From Lumbricus terrestris (Eukaryota; Annelida; Clitellata; Crassiclitellata; Lumbricidae), in contig OX457047.1 of the NCBI GenBank assembly GCA_949752735.1, positions 38,212,741 through 38,276,740 on the forward strand: a stretch of 64,000 bases of DNA, written 5' to 3'. The notes beneath the pieces are model-generated. The model searched no databases. It was given only the letters and a program-made list of their open reading frames with translations, and was not told the origin of the DNA. Position numbers and translations under genes: made by a program. This document shows positions 31,901 to 45,000 of the stretch, in pieces (position 1 is the stretch's first letter; each line of letters starts with the position of its first letter).

Positions 31901-34900
31901 TCCCATTCCACTCTTGTACCCCGCACGCCGCTCAACCGCCGCAACCCAGCCCAGCCCGTCTGTCTATACATGTAGTTAGAAGATTTCTTAGCGTGCGATC
32001 ATCGTTCAAACTCTTATTGTTGCTATTATTGTCGTGAATCCGGTGGGGATTTTTTCTAAAAGAGGCGCTTTAGAAACGTTCCGACACCGTACAGTCCGTA
32101 CACGATACAATATTAATTATTTGTATTGTCGTTAATTTTCCTTACCCTGCGATCATACTTACTTGCGCTTCGGCTAAATGTGACGTAAAGAAAATGATAC
32201 CGAAAAATGACGTCGGGAGTGAGTGAATCCGCTTGCATGTTTACGGACAGATGTATTGAATTGCAAATGGCGTCTTCTCGCATTGAAATTTAAAACGTTC
32301 ACAACTCGGGGAGGGGTAATAGTTTTGAAAATTTACTCCCCCCCATGTTTGTTCTCGGGTGCTAAGAAGTATTCGTGCACGGAAAAGTTGGGAGCAATTG
32401 GTGAAGTGGATCAAAAGTTTTTGTGGAACACAGTCACATGGTTAGTTACACAGTTGGTTACATGCATACTTTCCTTCTTTATATAATTATACAGATTACC
32501 AAATTGCTAGCTCAGATGTTACTCTTTAACAGTTTACGGTGTTAACTCACCAGGAAGACAGAAACGTCTGGCGCGTCAATCCAATCAGGCCTATATGGCG
32601 TGCTTGTATCTACACGTTTTCTATCCTGGAATTGTAATAACAAACCTGATAAAATTGTGATCGACTTGTCTATAGGCATCTAATAAAATTAAGGATAGGC
32701 CTATACTAGAGATAAAAAGTAAGCTATATAAACTTTTTTTAAATAACACTATCGACATTCAGAAAATTATCCTAATCGACACTTTTACGTTCACGTGGTC
32801 GACCGGATAAAATCTAAAGTTAGGTCTCGCACAAGGTCCTCGATATGTAGGCTACATGTAAAAGTAAGTAAGTAAAAAGGTCATCAACTTTTTGGGCGGA
32901 TGAATTGGTATCTTTTCCCCGAAAATTTCGACGGATGACTAAAATAAAGTATGCAGTGTTCATTAACCTATCATATATTTTAAATAAAGCATGCAGTTAT
33001 GTGAACCCACGGCATGCGCAATGGATGTGCATTGTGCAATTCCATATCCATATCAAATCCTAAAACCAATATTACGGTCTTGTCTTGTCTTCAGTCATCT
33101 TCGGTCCGAAGTTGGGCCGCACCATGAACTGTCTGTCTCCAAATACATCTGTCTTCGGCTGTCCTCATCAGTTGACACATGTTTAGACCATTCCAAGACC
33201 TTATATTCTCCATCCAATTGGCCGTCGGTCTTCCACGCGCACGTTCTCCTCCCGTAGTTCCCTGCATAATTTATTTCTTCAAGCAGCTCAGTGGCGTAGC
33301 CAGGAATGTTCAATGGGGGGGGGTTATGGCCGGATACCCTGTTTCTTTTGCTATTTTTCTTACTTATATAGATAATTAACCTTACAAAAACCTTTTCCGG
33401 AGCCAATGGGGTTTTTAACCCCCTTGCCTACGCCACTGAAGCAGCTCCCCTTTTACCTTACAATATGACCAAAGTGTTTCAATTTTCTTGTTTTGATATT
33501 ACGGTATGCGTGCCTATTTCCTGAGTCAGCAAATTTAACGGCAGTGCTTGCTCAACGACATTCATAACAAACAATTCCTGAGTGTATCGTGCAAAGTACG
33601 TATCAGACTATGACAATGACTATGGCGAGTGTATCGCATCAAAGCACAACATATACATATCATACATACGGGACCAAGTATGGCAAAAAATCCCTGTGCT
33701 CCGGCGCATATACACGTTACGGTGTAGTCTACAATACTAGCGATACGACACTTCTCGGTGGACCATCTTGTGAGATCGATAGAGGTTGAGTTCCGGATGT
33801 CTGAAATGAAAAAAAAGATCCAGATGAGACACGATGAGACAAAGGTCAAAAATGCAGCCATGGGCTGAGTTTATCAGGGGCTAAGGGGTCTAGGCCCCCA
33901 AGAAGACCTAGAGTCATTTTTTGACCGTATAAATAGTATCGTTTTTCGGGCGTGAAACTTACGAATGACTAAAAAAGGTCATTAACTTTTTCGGCCGGGA
34001 AATATACATTGTTATTTACCTGAGATGTGAAAAAGTCATCAACTTTTTTGGGGCCGACACGAAAAAATATTGTCCTTCTCGACCAAGTTTTTTTGGCCCG
34101 CCAAAAACGGAATCCAAACTCCGCCCATGAATGCAACAGAGAAATTTGATTGATTGATCAAACGATCGATCGATTGATTGAGATGGATAACAATCAAACT
34201 GAATAACTTAGATAGGCCTAACGTCTTTTTTCGAAGCCAATGATGGAGTGGGGCTAAATGATTCGTGTCTCGGTTATATGAAGGGTGCTACGTTTATATG
34301 AAATAAGTTTGTGTAGTCTAATCTATATCTATAAGAAAGGATGTGGCTGACTTTGTCCAGAATGCACGCTCACAGTTTTTGAGCTTTTCACTCCAAACCT
34401 TTACTACTGTGTCCGTCTCGGCATCGGACGCGTAGTCGATGGGTTCGCGAATCTCTGCCACCATGGGGGCCAGAGTGGGGAAGCAAAAACACTCATTTTC
34501 CATGTTGGCCTTTGCCCTTTCAAGTTTATGACAGCACTTTTCTTTCGGGTCCCATTCGTGTACGTATAAAATCAGCGGTTGACAACCGTTTTAGAGGCGT
34601 TTTAAGGCCAGCAATTTTGCCAGTCCGGATTTCACGGGGCGCGTACCGGTGGAGGTCGGGAGTGGGTGGCGAGTGGAGGGGTGCGGTGAGGGGTGAGAGG
34701 AGGCCATGGGATAAGAGAGTTGAGGGGATGGAGGGGGCTGGGGCGAGGAAATTTTTCCGAAAACACAAATTTCACGAGTGGCGTACCGGTGGAGGTCGGA
34801 GTTAGTGGTGGCGCGTTGAGAAGGGGGTTGGAAGAGGGTGGGAAATTTTGGGGAGGGGAATTTTTGACCGAAAACCAAAATTTCACGGGTGGCGTAAATT

Positions 34901-36009
34901 TCACGGGTGGCGTACCGGTGGAGATCAAAGTTAGTGGTGGCGTGTTGTGGGGTGGGGACATGGTGGGGCTGTTTTTTTAAGGGGCGGGAAAAAATTTCCC
35001 GAAAACCAAAATTTCACGGGTGGCGTACCGGTGGAGGTCGGAATTAGTGGTGGCACTTTGGGGGGTAGGGAAGGGGGAGAAATTTAGGGTGGATTTTTCG
35101 CCGAAAAAATTTCACGGGTGGCGCGCCGGTGGAGGTCGGAGTTAGTGGTGTCGTGTTGTGGGGGTGGGGAAATTTTGGGGGAAATTTTTCAACGAAAACC
35201 ACAATTTCACGGGTAGCGTACCGGTGGATGTCGGAGTTAGTGGTGGCTTGCTGTGGAGGGGTTGGTGGAGGGGAAATTGGGGGGGGGGATTTTTTCCCCG
35301 AAAACCAAAATTTCGTACCGGTGGAGGTCGGAGTGGTGTGGTGTGGTATGGTGGGGCTGTGGCCGGAGCGAGTCGAATCCTAAATTTCCCGGGCAACGCC
35401 GGGTACCCCAGCTAGTAGCTTATAATGAGACAGACAAAACTGGGTACAAAACTTAGATTTTCGATACGCTTCAGATGACTTCGCAAAAGATACAGGTTAG
35501 GATATAACATGCAGCAATAGTAATCTACATATATGTTGCGAAAGATACATTAGGCCTATGATGTTAAATAAAAGATCCTTGAATAGTGATAACGATTTCA
35601 TTAAACCCGTACATTTTTCAGTCCGCGAGGCATTTATTTAGGCCTCGATGACATTGTAGCTTCGACGGACATTATAGTACTCCGTTAAGTGTTTCGCAGA
35701 CTAAACTTTGAATCGGGTTGGTGCAACTTAGTTCGTAAAGTCACAAAGACAGACGATTACAGTTTGTTAGGCCTGCCTGAAATCCTGACTAATTTCATTA
35801 TTTGCAGTTGCAAAATTTAGCATTGCCAAATAATTCGCATACGGCCGACTTGCTCTCGTACATAAACAGAGGCTTTACTTTGGTCTAGAAAGTGCAAATC
35901 ATCTCTCCTGTGAGGCTGTGAAATAATTATAAGAACGCCATTTATGTGCCATGCCCAATGATGACGATAATCTTGATGATGATGATGATGATGTTGTTGA
36001 TGATGATGT

Positions 36010-36084
<75 letters not shown>

Positions 36085-39000
36085 CGATGACGATGATGAC
36101 GATGACGACGACGATGACGATGATGATGATGATGATAGCAGCGTTATAGGCTATGTCATCAATTCCCTTGCTCTGAAGCTGCAGCCTCGCTTTCTGTATG
36201 CCTTGTCTCTCCGTCCAAAATGTAAGCCTAAAATATCACTCGTACCTCCACCAAAAAGAGATCAAGCCTATAATTGCGCACACAAGTTTTCAAAAACAAA
36301 TGCGCTTAATATAATGGCTCACCTTTTCTGTAAGTCCTTTTTTCGATCTCGTCGGATGAACGAATTGCATTTCCACATGACAGCGCAGACTCAAACTGAA
36401 ATGGATTACAATACTAAACTTTCTAGCCTGGTAGACTACTGGTGTAGAAGTTAGATTGGGCTTTATTGATTCGATTATCAGCATAATTTTAAACGAATTC
36501 GTGGAAGCAGAGACAGCGTCCTAGCGCCAGGAGTGCATCTGTGCATGCGTCGAAACTTATTTGGACAGAAATTTCGCTGTCATTCCTAATTACAGATTTG
36601 ACGGCGGCAATAATGAATTTCTTATCATTTCGAAATGTTTACCATACCACCAAGACCCTTCTGCAGACTTGCTCTCTTGTTTAAGTTGATATAAAACCTG
36701 TTATCACTAAATGCTATTATTAGTGATTTGGTGCTCACTACGGTAGCCTACTGCTGTATATATAGATGCTACTATAACTGCTACTGCTACTATAACTACT
36801 ACTTCTACTACTACTACTGCTACTACTGCTACTACTACTGCTACTGCTACTACTATTACCTCAATGGGGCCATGGACTGTGGTCAGATAACCCTCTTAGC
36901 TGTCTTGGATATCAGCTCCACCTTTGATTCTGTTGACCATTTTGTCATCATGCATCTCCCGCTTCCACTGCGTGCGCTTTCTGTATACCTCTGAACAACT
37001 TGCCTGCTTTCTACCAGTTGCTCAATACCATTATTTTTAGCCGTGGCTGGGCTGGGAGCGCCTCTGAGTAGCTTTCTTCCACTGCGTGCGCTTTCTGTAT
37101 ACCTCTGAACAACTTGCCTGCTTTCTACCAGTTGCTCAATGCCATTCTTTTTAGCCGTGACCGGGCTGGGAGCGCCTCTGAGTAGCTTTCTCTAAGTGAC
37201 GCTATATGAATTTTCGAATTGAACGAATGATTTACTACTACTTCTGCTGCTGCTACTGCTATTGCTAATTCATCTACTACCATACGGCGACTTATAGAGC
37301 GCATATGGACCAAATTATGTATAGTTTCAGAAGTTCTCTGACTAAATTATAATCAAATAAAACAACACAGTGGCTGAATAGAACCAAGGAGTCAAGCTTC
37401 TTACGTCTCTGGATAATTGTGGATGGCGGAAAACAAATCTCGTTTCGTCATCAGCTGCAGCCTCGCTTTCGTCGTACTTCAGGAACACTAGCGAACTGAG
37501 AATTACTATCTTCGGAAGTTGATCAACTGTAACAAAGTGAGAACATTCGTACTTCGTGCATTTCTGTTGAGAATGTTTGCATCATTTGCAACCTCCCCTC
37601 CTAGTGATCCCTCCAGTGTGTTCCCCAACCTAGTGATCCCTCCAGTGTCCCGTGCATGGTCAAAAGAGGACACCCATGTGGGGGCTAAAGACGGGTTCAA
37701 CATGGGCTCCTAGTGATCTGTCCAGTGTGCCCCCATGGTCAAAAGAGGACACCCATATGGGGGTTAGACGGGTCCAACAATGTAGGCATGGTATTGGTCT
37801 TTGTCTCATTTCTCACTGTTCTCTACATTGTCTTATTTGACCAGAGTTGGAGTGGGAGCGCTACTGAGTAGGCAACACTGAACGAGCGCTATATGAAGTT
37901 GCTGTAATAATTATATAAAAATAAATATATGCTGGCTGGGAAGTCCGTTTTAAAAATAATGGGGGGCATCGGTCTTTGAGGGGATCTGGCAATCAGCCCT
38001 GTAACTCAAACAAACCGAGATTGAGAAATCGAAGTCGCCACAACACTGTCTCATGTTTGTTTGTATGCGCACTTGTTATAGCGCCCCATCAAGCTTTCTT
38101 CTCAGAAGCGCTCCAGACTACAGCGCGGACACTGCATCGGAGTTTCACGCCGAAGCGCTGAGAAATTGCGAGTGAAAGACACTTGCCCAAAGTCTCTACG
38201 CGGCGACTTGAGGTGGATTCGAACCTGCAACCCTCCGGCTGCAAGGCAACGAACATACCCACTACACCACCGCGCCCCCACAACGTCTACGCGCCTATTA
38301 GTCTATTAGTCGGTTATCTTCATGTATCAAGTATCAACAGATGTTGCATCAAAATGTCAGGGCATAATTGAAGAAGAAAGTAAATAAGTATGTAGCCTTT
38401 ATTTGCATCTGACAAGTCCGGCACTAGCATACATGCACTACATTGCATAAAACATTACATTACATACAACAAAATTTTAAAGATAATAAGCTGCGTTAGT
38501 TAGCAGCAGATCTGCACGCATTCATATCTGCATAGCTAAATGTAACTAAAAGCGCATCTGATGATGAAGAAACAATTTTAAAATAAATTTGATTTAAGGA
38601 GAAGCGGCATCATTAAAAATTGATCTATTCTATTCTCTTCCCATGGATGGAATTTACCGGTGTAGACTGTCCGGGGGATAAACCATCCTATCCAAATTAT
38701 TGAAAAATGCGTATTATTGAAAAAGTTATGCTCTAATCAAAATGTAAAGTGGCTCTAAGTGTTTTTAAGTGTCCTAACTCCTACGCAATGTTCAGAGCAA
38801 GGCAGCTCGAATTTATTTAGTGATTCTAAGAACACTTAGAATCACTAAATAAATTCGAGCTGCCTTAAGTGTTCCAAATGTTGAAAGTGTTCTAAATTAA
38901 AAAGAAACAAAATTATATAGTAGGAATAAACCTACCTGTGTCATTGTTCAAAACATTGGAGATTTAAGTTAATTGGCAAAAATAAATACAAGCGGATGTG

Positions 39001-42000
39001 GCTTTATTTAATTCCTCTTCATGTGTGGGATACGATTAATACGGGGGGAATACTCTGTTTCGTGTCACCGGTGCCTTAGTCACTCAGCCACATCAATATG
39101 CAGACTAAGCAACAAACAGGACTTACCGTCAGCAGGCGAAAACAGTGGAGCTTCTGCAGAACTAGTTCCGTTCATATCATCCGAGTCATCCGACTCATAG
39201 GAACTGTCCACAGGTTCATCCACAGTGACTCTAACCATATAATCGACGGTCTTAACGAGATACATCTTCACGTTGTGCAGTGTTTTGTTGCCTATAAAGC
39301 CAAAATTTGAACCTTTATCCTTTATGTTTTAACAGTTTTGTATACTTTTACTAAATAACGCTGAATTAAAATAGTAGCCTAACACAAATACGCCATAGGT
39401 ATTCGAAATATTTAAAAATATACTTTATTTTGGTTTTCGACGATGTCAATCATGTCTTATTTTTCAGATTATATTATTCAAGACCCATATATAGCCTGTT
39501 TGATTTAGAACTAACAACTTTAAACTAAAATAATATTGCAAACGGTGTTAAATTAGTTTTGAAATTACAAAAAATAATTTAAACTAGGGCTACTATTTGG
39601 TACAGTTAAAAATAAATAAACAATGGAGTCTATACTAACTTAACTGCTTTCACGTAATGCTCGCTGTTCTAGTTTGCACGCTGTTCTAGTTAACGGAGAC
39701 ACTAACTGCTGATTGTCACTGATCCGGATATATTGTTTCCATTTGTTTCGAAGAAGTCATATTCCAGCCTTCCGTCCTGGCGATTCCAATGCCTAGCTTC
39801 AAGGACATCTCCCTTGTAGTGGAAGTTCTGCGAGTGATCAGACGCCGATGAATGGTAACGTGGAAATAACGATTCCAGGTAAAGAATAAACCTACAGAGC
39901 AGCAAAAAGTCGATGCAACATCAAGAATCTTCAGTCCCGATTACTAAGTTACTTTCCGCTCAACCTCGTCAATATTTACGATAGCGAGATAACTATGATT
40001 ATTCATTCTATTTTTTTTAACTAATTTTGATTCTTTGTTCTACTCTGAGCTAATCATGAATCTTCAGTCTATTTATTCTTCATTCTTCTTTGAACCGAGT
40101 TTGATTCTTCATTCTACTTTGAGCTAATTATGATTCTTCATTCTATTTTGAGCTAATTATGATTCTTTGTTCTACTCTGAGCCAATCATAAATCTTCAGT
40201 CTATTTATTCTTCATTCTTCTTTGAACCGAGTAGGATTCTTCATTCTCCTACTAATTATGATGCTTTGTTCTACTCTGAGCTAATCATGAATCTTCAGTC
40301 TACTTATTCTTCATTCTACTTTGAACTAATTATGATTCTTCATTCTACTTTGAGCTAATTAATTATGATTCTTCATTCTATTTTGAGCTAATTATGATTC
40401 TTTGTTCTACTCTGAGTCAATCATAAATCTTCAGTCTATTTATTCTTCATTCTACTTTGAACTAATTATGATTCTTCATTTTACTTTGAGTCGAGTATCT
40501 ACTTTGAGAAAATTATGGTTCTTCATTCCACTTTAACCTCTTAACTGCAGACAAAATAAGTTCCCAGATTTTACCTGATGCTTTATATTTAAATCTTTGA
40601 TTTCGGTACGTAGCTGCATTATTCGTCAAAGACTCTAAGCTTCAGATTTCACAGAAAGTTCGTGTGCTCTCTTTTTTGCATGTATTTGTTAACAAATCGC
40701 TGGTTTGCTTATTATAAACCAGCTAATTTTACCACGGTTCATTGTTTAGTGTTTTCCCCTACACAACTTAAAAACGATAGAGTGGTGTAGATGGCGAAAA
40801 GTAGTGGGTTAGACCGTTAGACTATTAATTTTATTCTTCACAGTCGCTGTTATTTGTGACGATTATAAAGATTATTGTTAGTACATCGACACAATTAAGG
40901 ACATAGGCCTACTCAAAATAATATTCTACTGTGCCACACAATAATAATCTAAGCAGAGACTCAAAACGCACCGAACTCAAAGATTGCATTGCTAACAATA
41001 GCCCGAATCGAAATATAAGCCTACACGCACACTCAAGTGAAAATATAATATTATTGTACATGTAGGCCTACATTTGCTTAATAGAGAAATTAACCGAATC
41101 CATCTTCATCTACTCGAATGAGAAAGTCACTTCAATTTCATTCTACTTTGATCGGAAAGTAGAACTCGCCTTTGTTTTTGTGAGAGAAAATAATTTGAAA
41201 CTTCCTTGCTCACAGGGTAGGACTACCTAGAGCAAGGAAGCCGCGGCAGGTCGTTTTACCTGTTAATCATGGCCTGCTGTATGACCTACGAAAAATTCTT
41301 TGGAGTTTTAATATCTTCTGTACATTTAATTTCTTCGACCTGCTGAATAACTCCCATGACCCTGACCGGTCCTGCCTAAATTGTACAGCTGGCGCCGCCA
41401 ATGTTTCTTTGAGAGAGAAAATTTGAACCATCATCAGATTAGAGAGCATTGAATTTTCTTTAGAGCATTTTGGCTAACAATAGCCTACACGCTAAACAGA
41501 GCAGTAATTAAATTTTGCTCCCAAACTCAGATTAGCTTACACGATTTTATTCTGTTAAGAGCCAACCTTTTATAGTCTTTTATGGGCCATATGGGCCACG
41601 GTTGCCAGGTAGTTTCATTCAACATGATGTCGGTAACATTCCAGATGTTGACGGTCATTCGTTCGAGATCATAGTTCAAGTAGCAGTCCTCGATCCATAG
41701 AATGCACGCTCGGAATAGTCTGCTTAGATCCTCGTGAAAGAACGGATGTGATGGGTTCTCGCGTCGAATACGCACCAGCTGATCCATGGACTCGATTACA
41801 ACGGAACATTGATCTCGTTCCAAGACAGTTGTGTTCACCTGCAACCAGGCAGAGTGAATGTCAGAAAGTCATTGACTTCGTGCAACCTAATGCGATGAGA
41901 CGTAATTTTCGCTTTTGGTGAGCCTTTTATAGTTCTATGTTCCGAGAAATCCCATGCCCCATTTCTTTGTATGCATGCCAAATTTAATCTCTCTGGATCA

Positions 42001-45000
42001 ATCATAGGCCTCATTGATTTCTTGCTACATCCGAACCTACTGGCACACACATCCTAGCCATCATCATTTCTGTTCTTATCTATGTATACACTGTGCCCCA
42101 TAAAAAAACACCAAAAAACTTTGTCATGAAACGCATGTAAGTCTAATGTTAAATAAGAAAAAGTAATGTTTCATTTAAGAAGATGTTCGAAGTGATGTCC
42201 CTTCGCTTGAACGCAGGCTCTCAGCCTTGACCGCCACTGTTCAATAGCTTTGTCAATGACACTCTGCTTCAACTGTGCCCACACAACGATGAGGCGCTCC
42301 TTCAATTCGTCGATGTCCCGTATTGCTGTCTGGTAGACGCGTTCCTGTATTAGACCCCAAATTCTGTAGTCAACGGGATTGAGGTCTGGTGAGTTTGCTG
42401 GCCAGAATTCCGGTCCAATGAAACTTGGTGTTTCACGTCGCAGCAACGCAATGGTGTCCTTTACGCGATGTGCCGGGGCGCTGTCCTGCTGGAGAATAAG
42501 TTACTAATCTCTGTTTAAATGTTTCCAAACATGCATAGTCGCCTAGTCTGCGTCACTGCCTCTAACAGCAACCACTTCTGTGAGTAAGTAAAATGTTAAA
42601 TATTTTGTGGCAAAATTATTTGAGAAACAACGTACAAAGTTTTATTACAATTGGCTTAGTTTTATAAAAGATTTTTGAAAAAAAATTGGTGTTTTTTTAT
42701 GGGGCACAGTGTATGTCTTCTACGATAGTCTTTCGGTTAAAATTCATTTCTGATATTGTTTTTGTCATCAGAGGTCATCTTAAGGTTATAGAGGTCAAGG
42801 TAAAGGACACTGAGTTTCATATTTTTCATTTATTACAGCTTATGCACGTGTAATACCTCTGATTTTACTGATTCGGGTATGTAGAATTCATTTCTAACAT
42901 TGTTTTTGACATCCGGGGTCATCTGAAGGTTATGAGTTCATGGTCAAGGTCATTTTGCCGCATCAATGATGTCGATTATAATTTGATTGAATGCAGCGTA
43001 GAAACAGGTAATGACTTTAATTGGACAAATTTAGTTAGCTTATTATGACATGCTAAAAGTCAATGCTGCTTTATGTCATATTTCAGCCAATAAAGATTGT
43101 CTTCAATATATGACCATTAAGATTGTTTTGGATGTGTGTCGTGTCTTTCTCGACTGTGACTATCGCCCAACCATCGTATATACCAAAGTATGTAAGCAAG
43201 TGAGAAGGAACCGAGGTTCTGATCATACACGAATACCTAGACTTGGCAGCAGTCTGTAGCTTTCTGACTAGAACATCTATGTCCTATGGCTCACAGCTTG
43301 TTGAAGGCATTCCTTCACTTCCTTTACCCAGGCTTGAACAATGCTGAAGTGATTCCTCTCTTCCGGTAATGTTAAAGAAGCTCGAATTGCAGTCCGCACC
43401 AGGCGTTACTTCTACACATCTCCCGAAAAACGCGAGCACATGAATTCCGGGTAGGACAAATGCCTTCCGCCCTCGGAGGCGCTCCTTCCTCCCCTCCTAC
43501 GTCTACCATAAAATAAATTATATGATAAAAAATCTACTCGACCTATAGACTAGTAAGCTAACGAAAATGTATTGCAGAGAACAGTTCCTTACCAGGCTGG
43601 CATCAAGTGCTTCAACCTGGCGCGAGAATGGCGGAAGTGGACAGACCGTATCGTCTGGGTAGGCCCAGACAGCTGCTCCTGTTTCATGAACGATGCAGTC
43701 TATATGGACGTACTGGTCTGCCCTGAAGGCGTAGGCACAACGCGCGAACTGTCTCATTCCAATTTCAGTCAGTGGCCAATCGATTCTGCCCTTGACGAAT
43801 GATCCGGTCGTCCTGTTACTGCACAGACCTGTGTCACAGATGAACGACTGCATGCAATGTGATATCTGTGATACCCGGTTAGAGATGATTATATAAGCTT
43901 AATATGTAATGTGATGTAATGTAATGTAATGCAATGACGCAGCGTAATGATATGATGATGATGATGACGATGACGATGACGATGACGATGATGATGATGA
44001 TGGTGATGATGATGACGATGATACGATGATTATGCCGTGTAATGTAACATTCGTTGAAGAAACGACTTCACCTTACTTTCTCTGATCTTATCTTGCGCGA
44101 CCTTGCCTTAGTTCCCCTGCCTTCCCTCTTATGTTACCTCGCCTTTATTTGGGCAGCCTTTACCTCTGTAATTACCTTTATTTACTTTTCAATTATTTCT
44201 TACATTGGCTGCAGTACCTTTCCACTATATAATTTGGTTTCTGTCATTTTGCTAGTCCTTTCAATGCTGACAGTTAATCGTACTTGCTTATCTCACGAGC
44301 CAGAGAGATATTCACAGTTATTGATTTTTGCAGTTATTGATATCCACAGTTACTTTACAAAGGCATAATAATTATTATTCACAGTTACTTTACAAAGTGA
44401 TGCGCAGTTCCTTTACACTTTACAGAGGAATTAATTATAGTTACTTTACACAGGAATAATCACAGCGTGCTAATCTACAAAGATTTTTTCAAAGTTAGCC
44501 TACTTTACCAAAGCATTATTCACAGTTCCTTTGCAAAGGAACATTCAGTTACTTCACACAGGGATAATCACACAGTTTCACACAGTTACTTTATGACTGA
44601 AGCACCGTGACATAGACACGGATCAGAGCACACTGACGCGTACAAAAAGATATGGGCAGTGGTACATCCCTTCAGCCTCAAGTGCAATTGTGGTCTTGAG
44701 ATTTATACACCATACATCGAGAGCTAATTAGCAGGAAAGGAACATGATTGAGAGATAGCCTACACGTCACGATAAACACATGGAATGCATTATAAGAGAG
44801 ACGCATAAAAGCAAGGTAGACACACTGACTATATAGCATTATGATTTCGACAGCGATCATGAATAAGATTTGGATTATGATTAGGAGCAGCATTACGATT
44901 AGGATTAGGACAATGATCACGATTATGATTAGGATTACAATTAGGGCAACGATTACGATTATGATAAAGAATAGCATTATGATTACGATTAGATTAAAAC

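Noticed and set aside
34318..34503. Frame reading EPIDYASDAETDTVVKVW as a gene B exon
   Set aside because: Acidic, hydrophilic, no GAIN/GPS resemblance, and the possible splice phases do not connect exon 37405 to exon 33670.
34512..35456. Gly/Val-rich frames on both strands
   Set aside because: They follow the G-rich minisatellite of the Helitron-like element.
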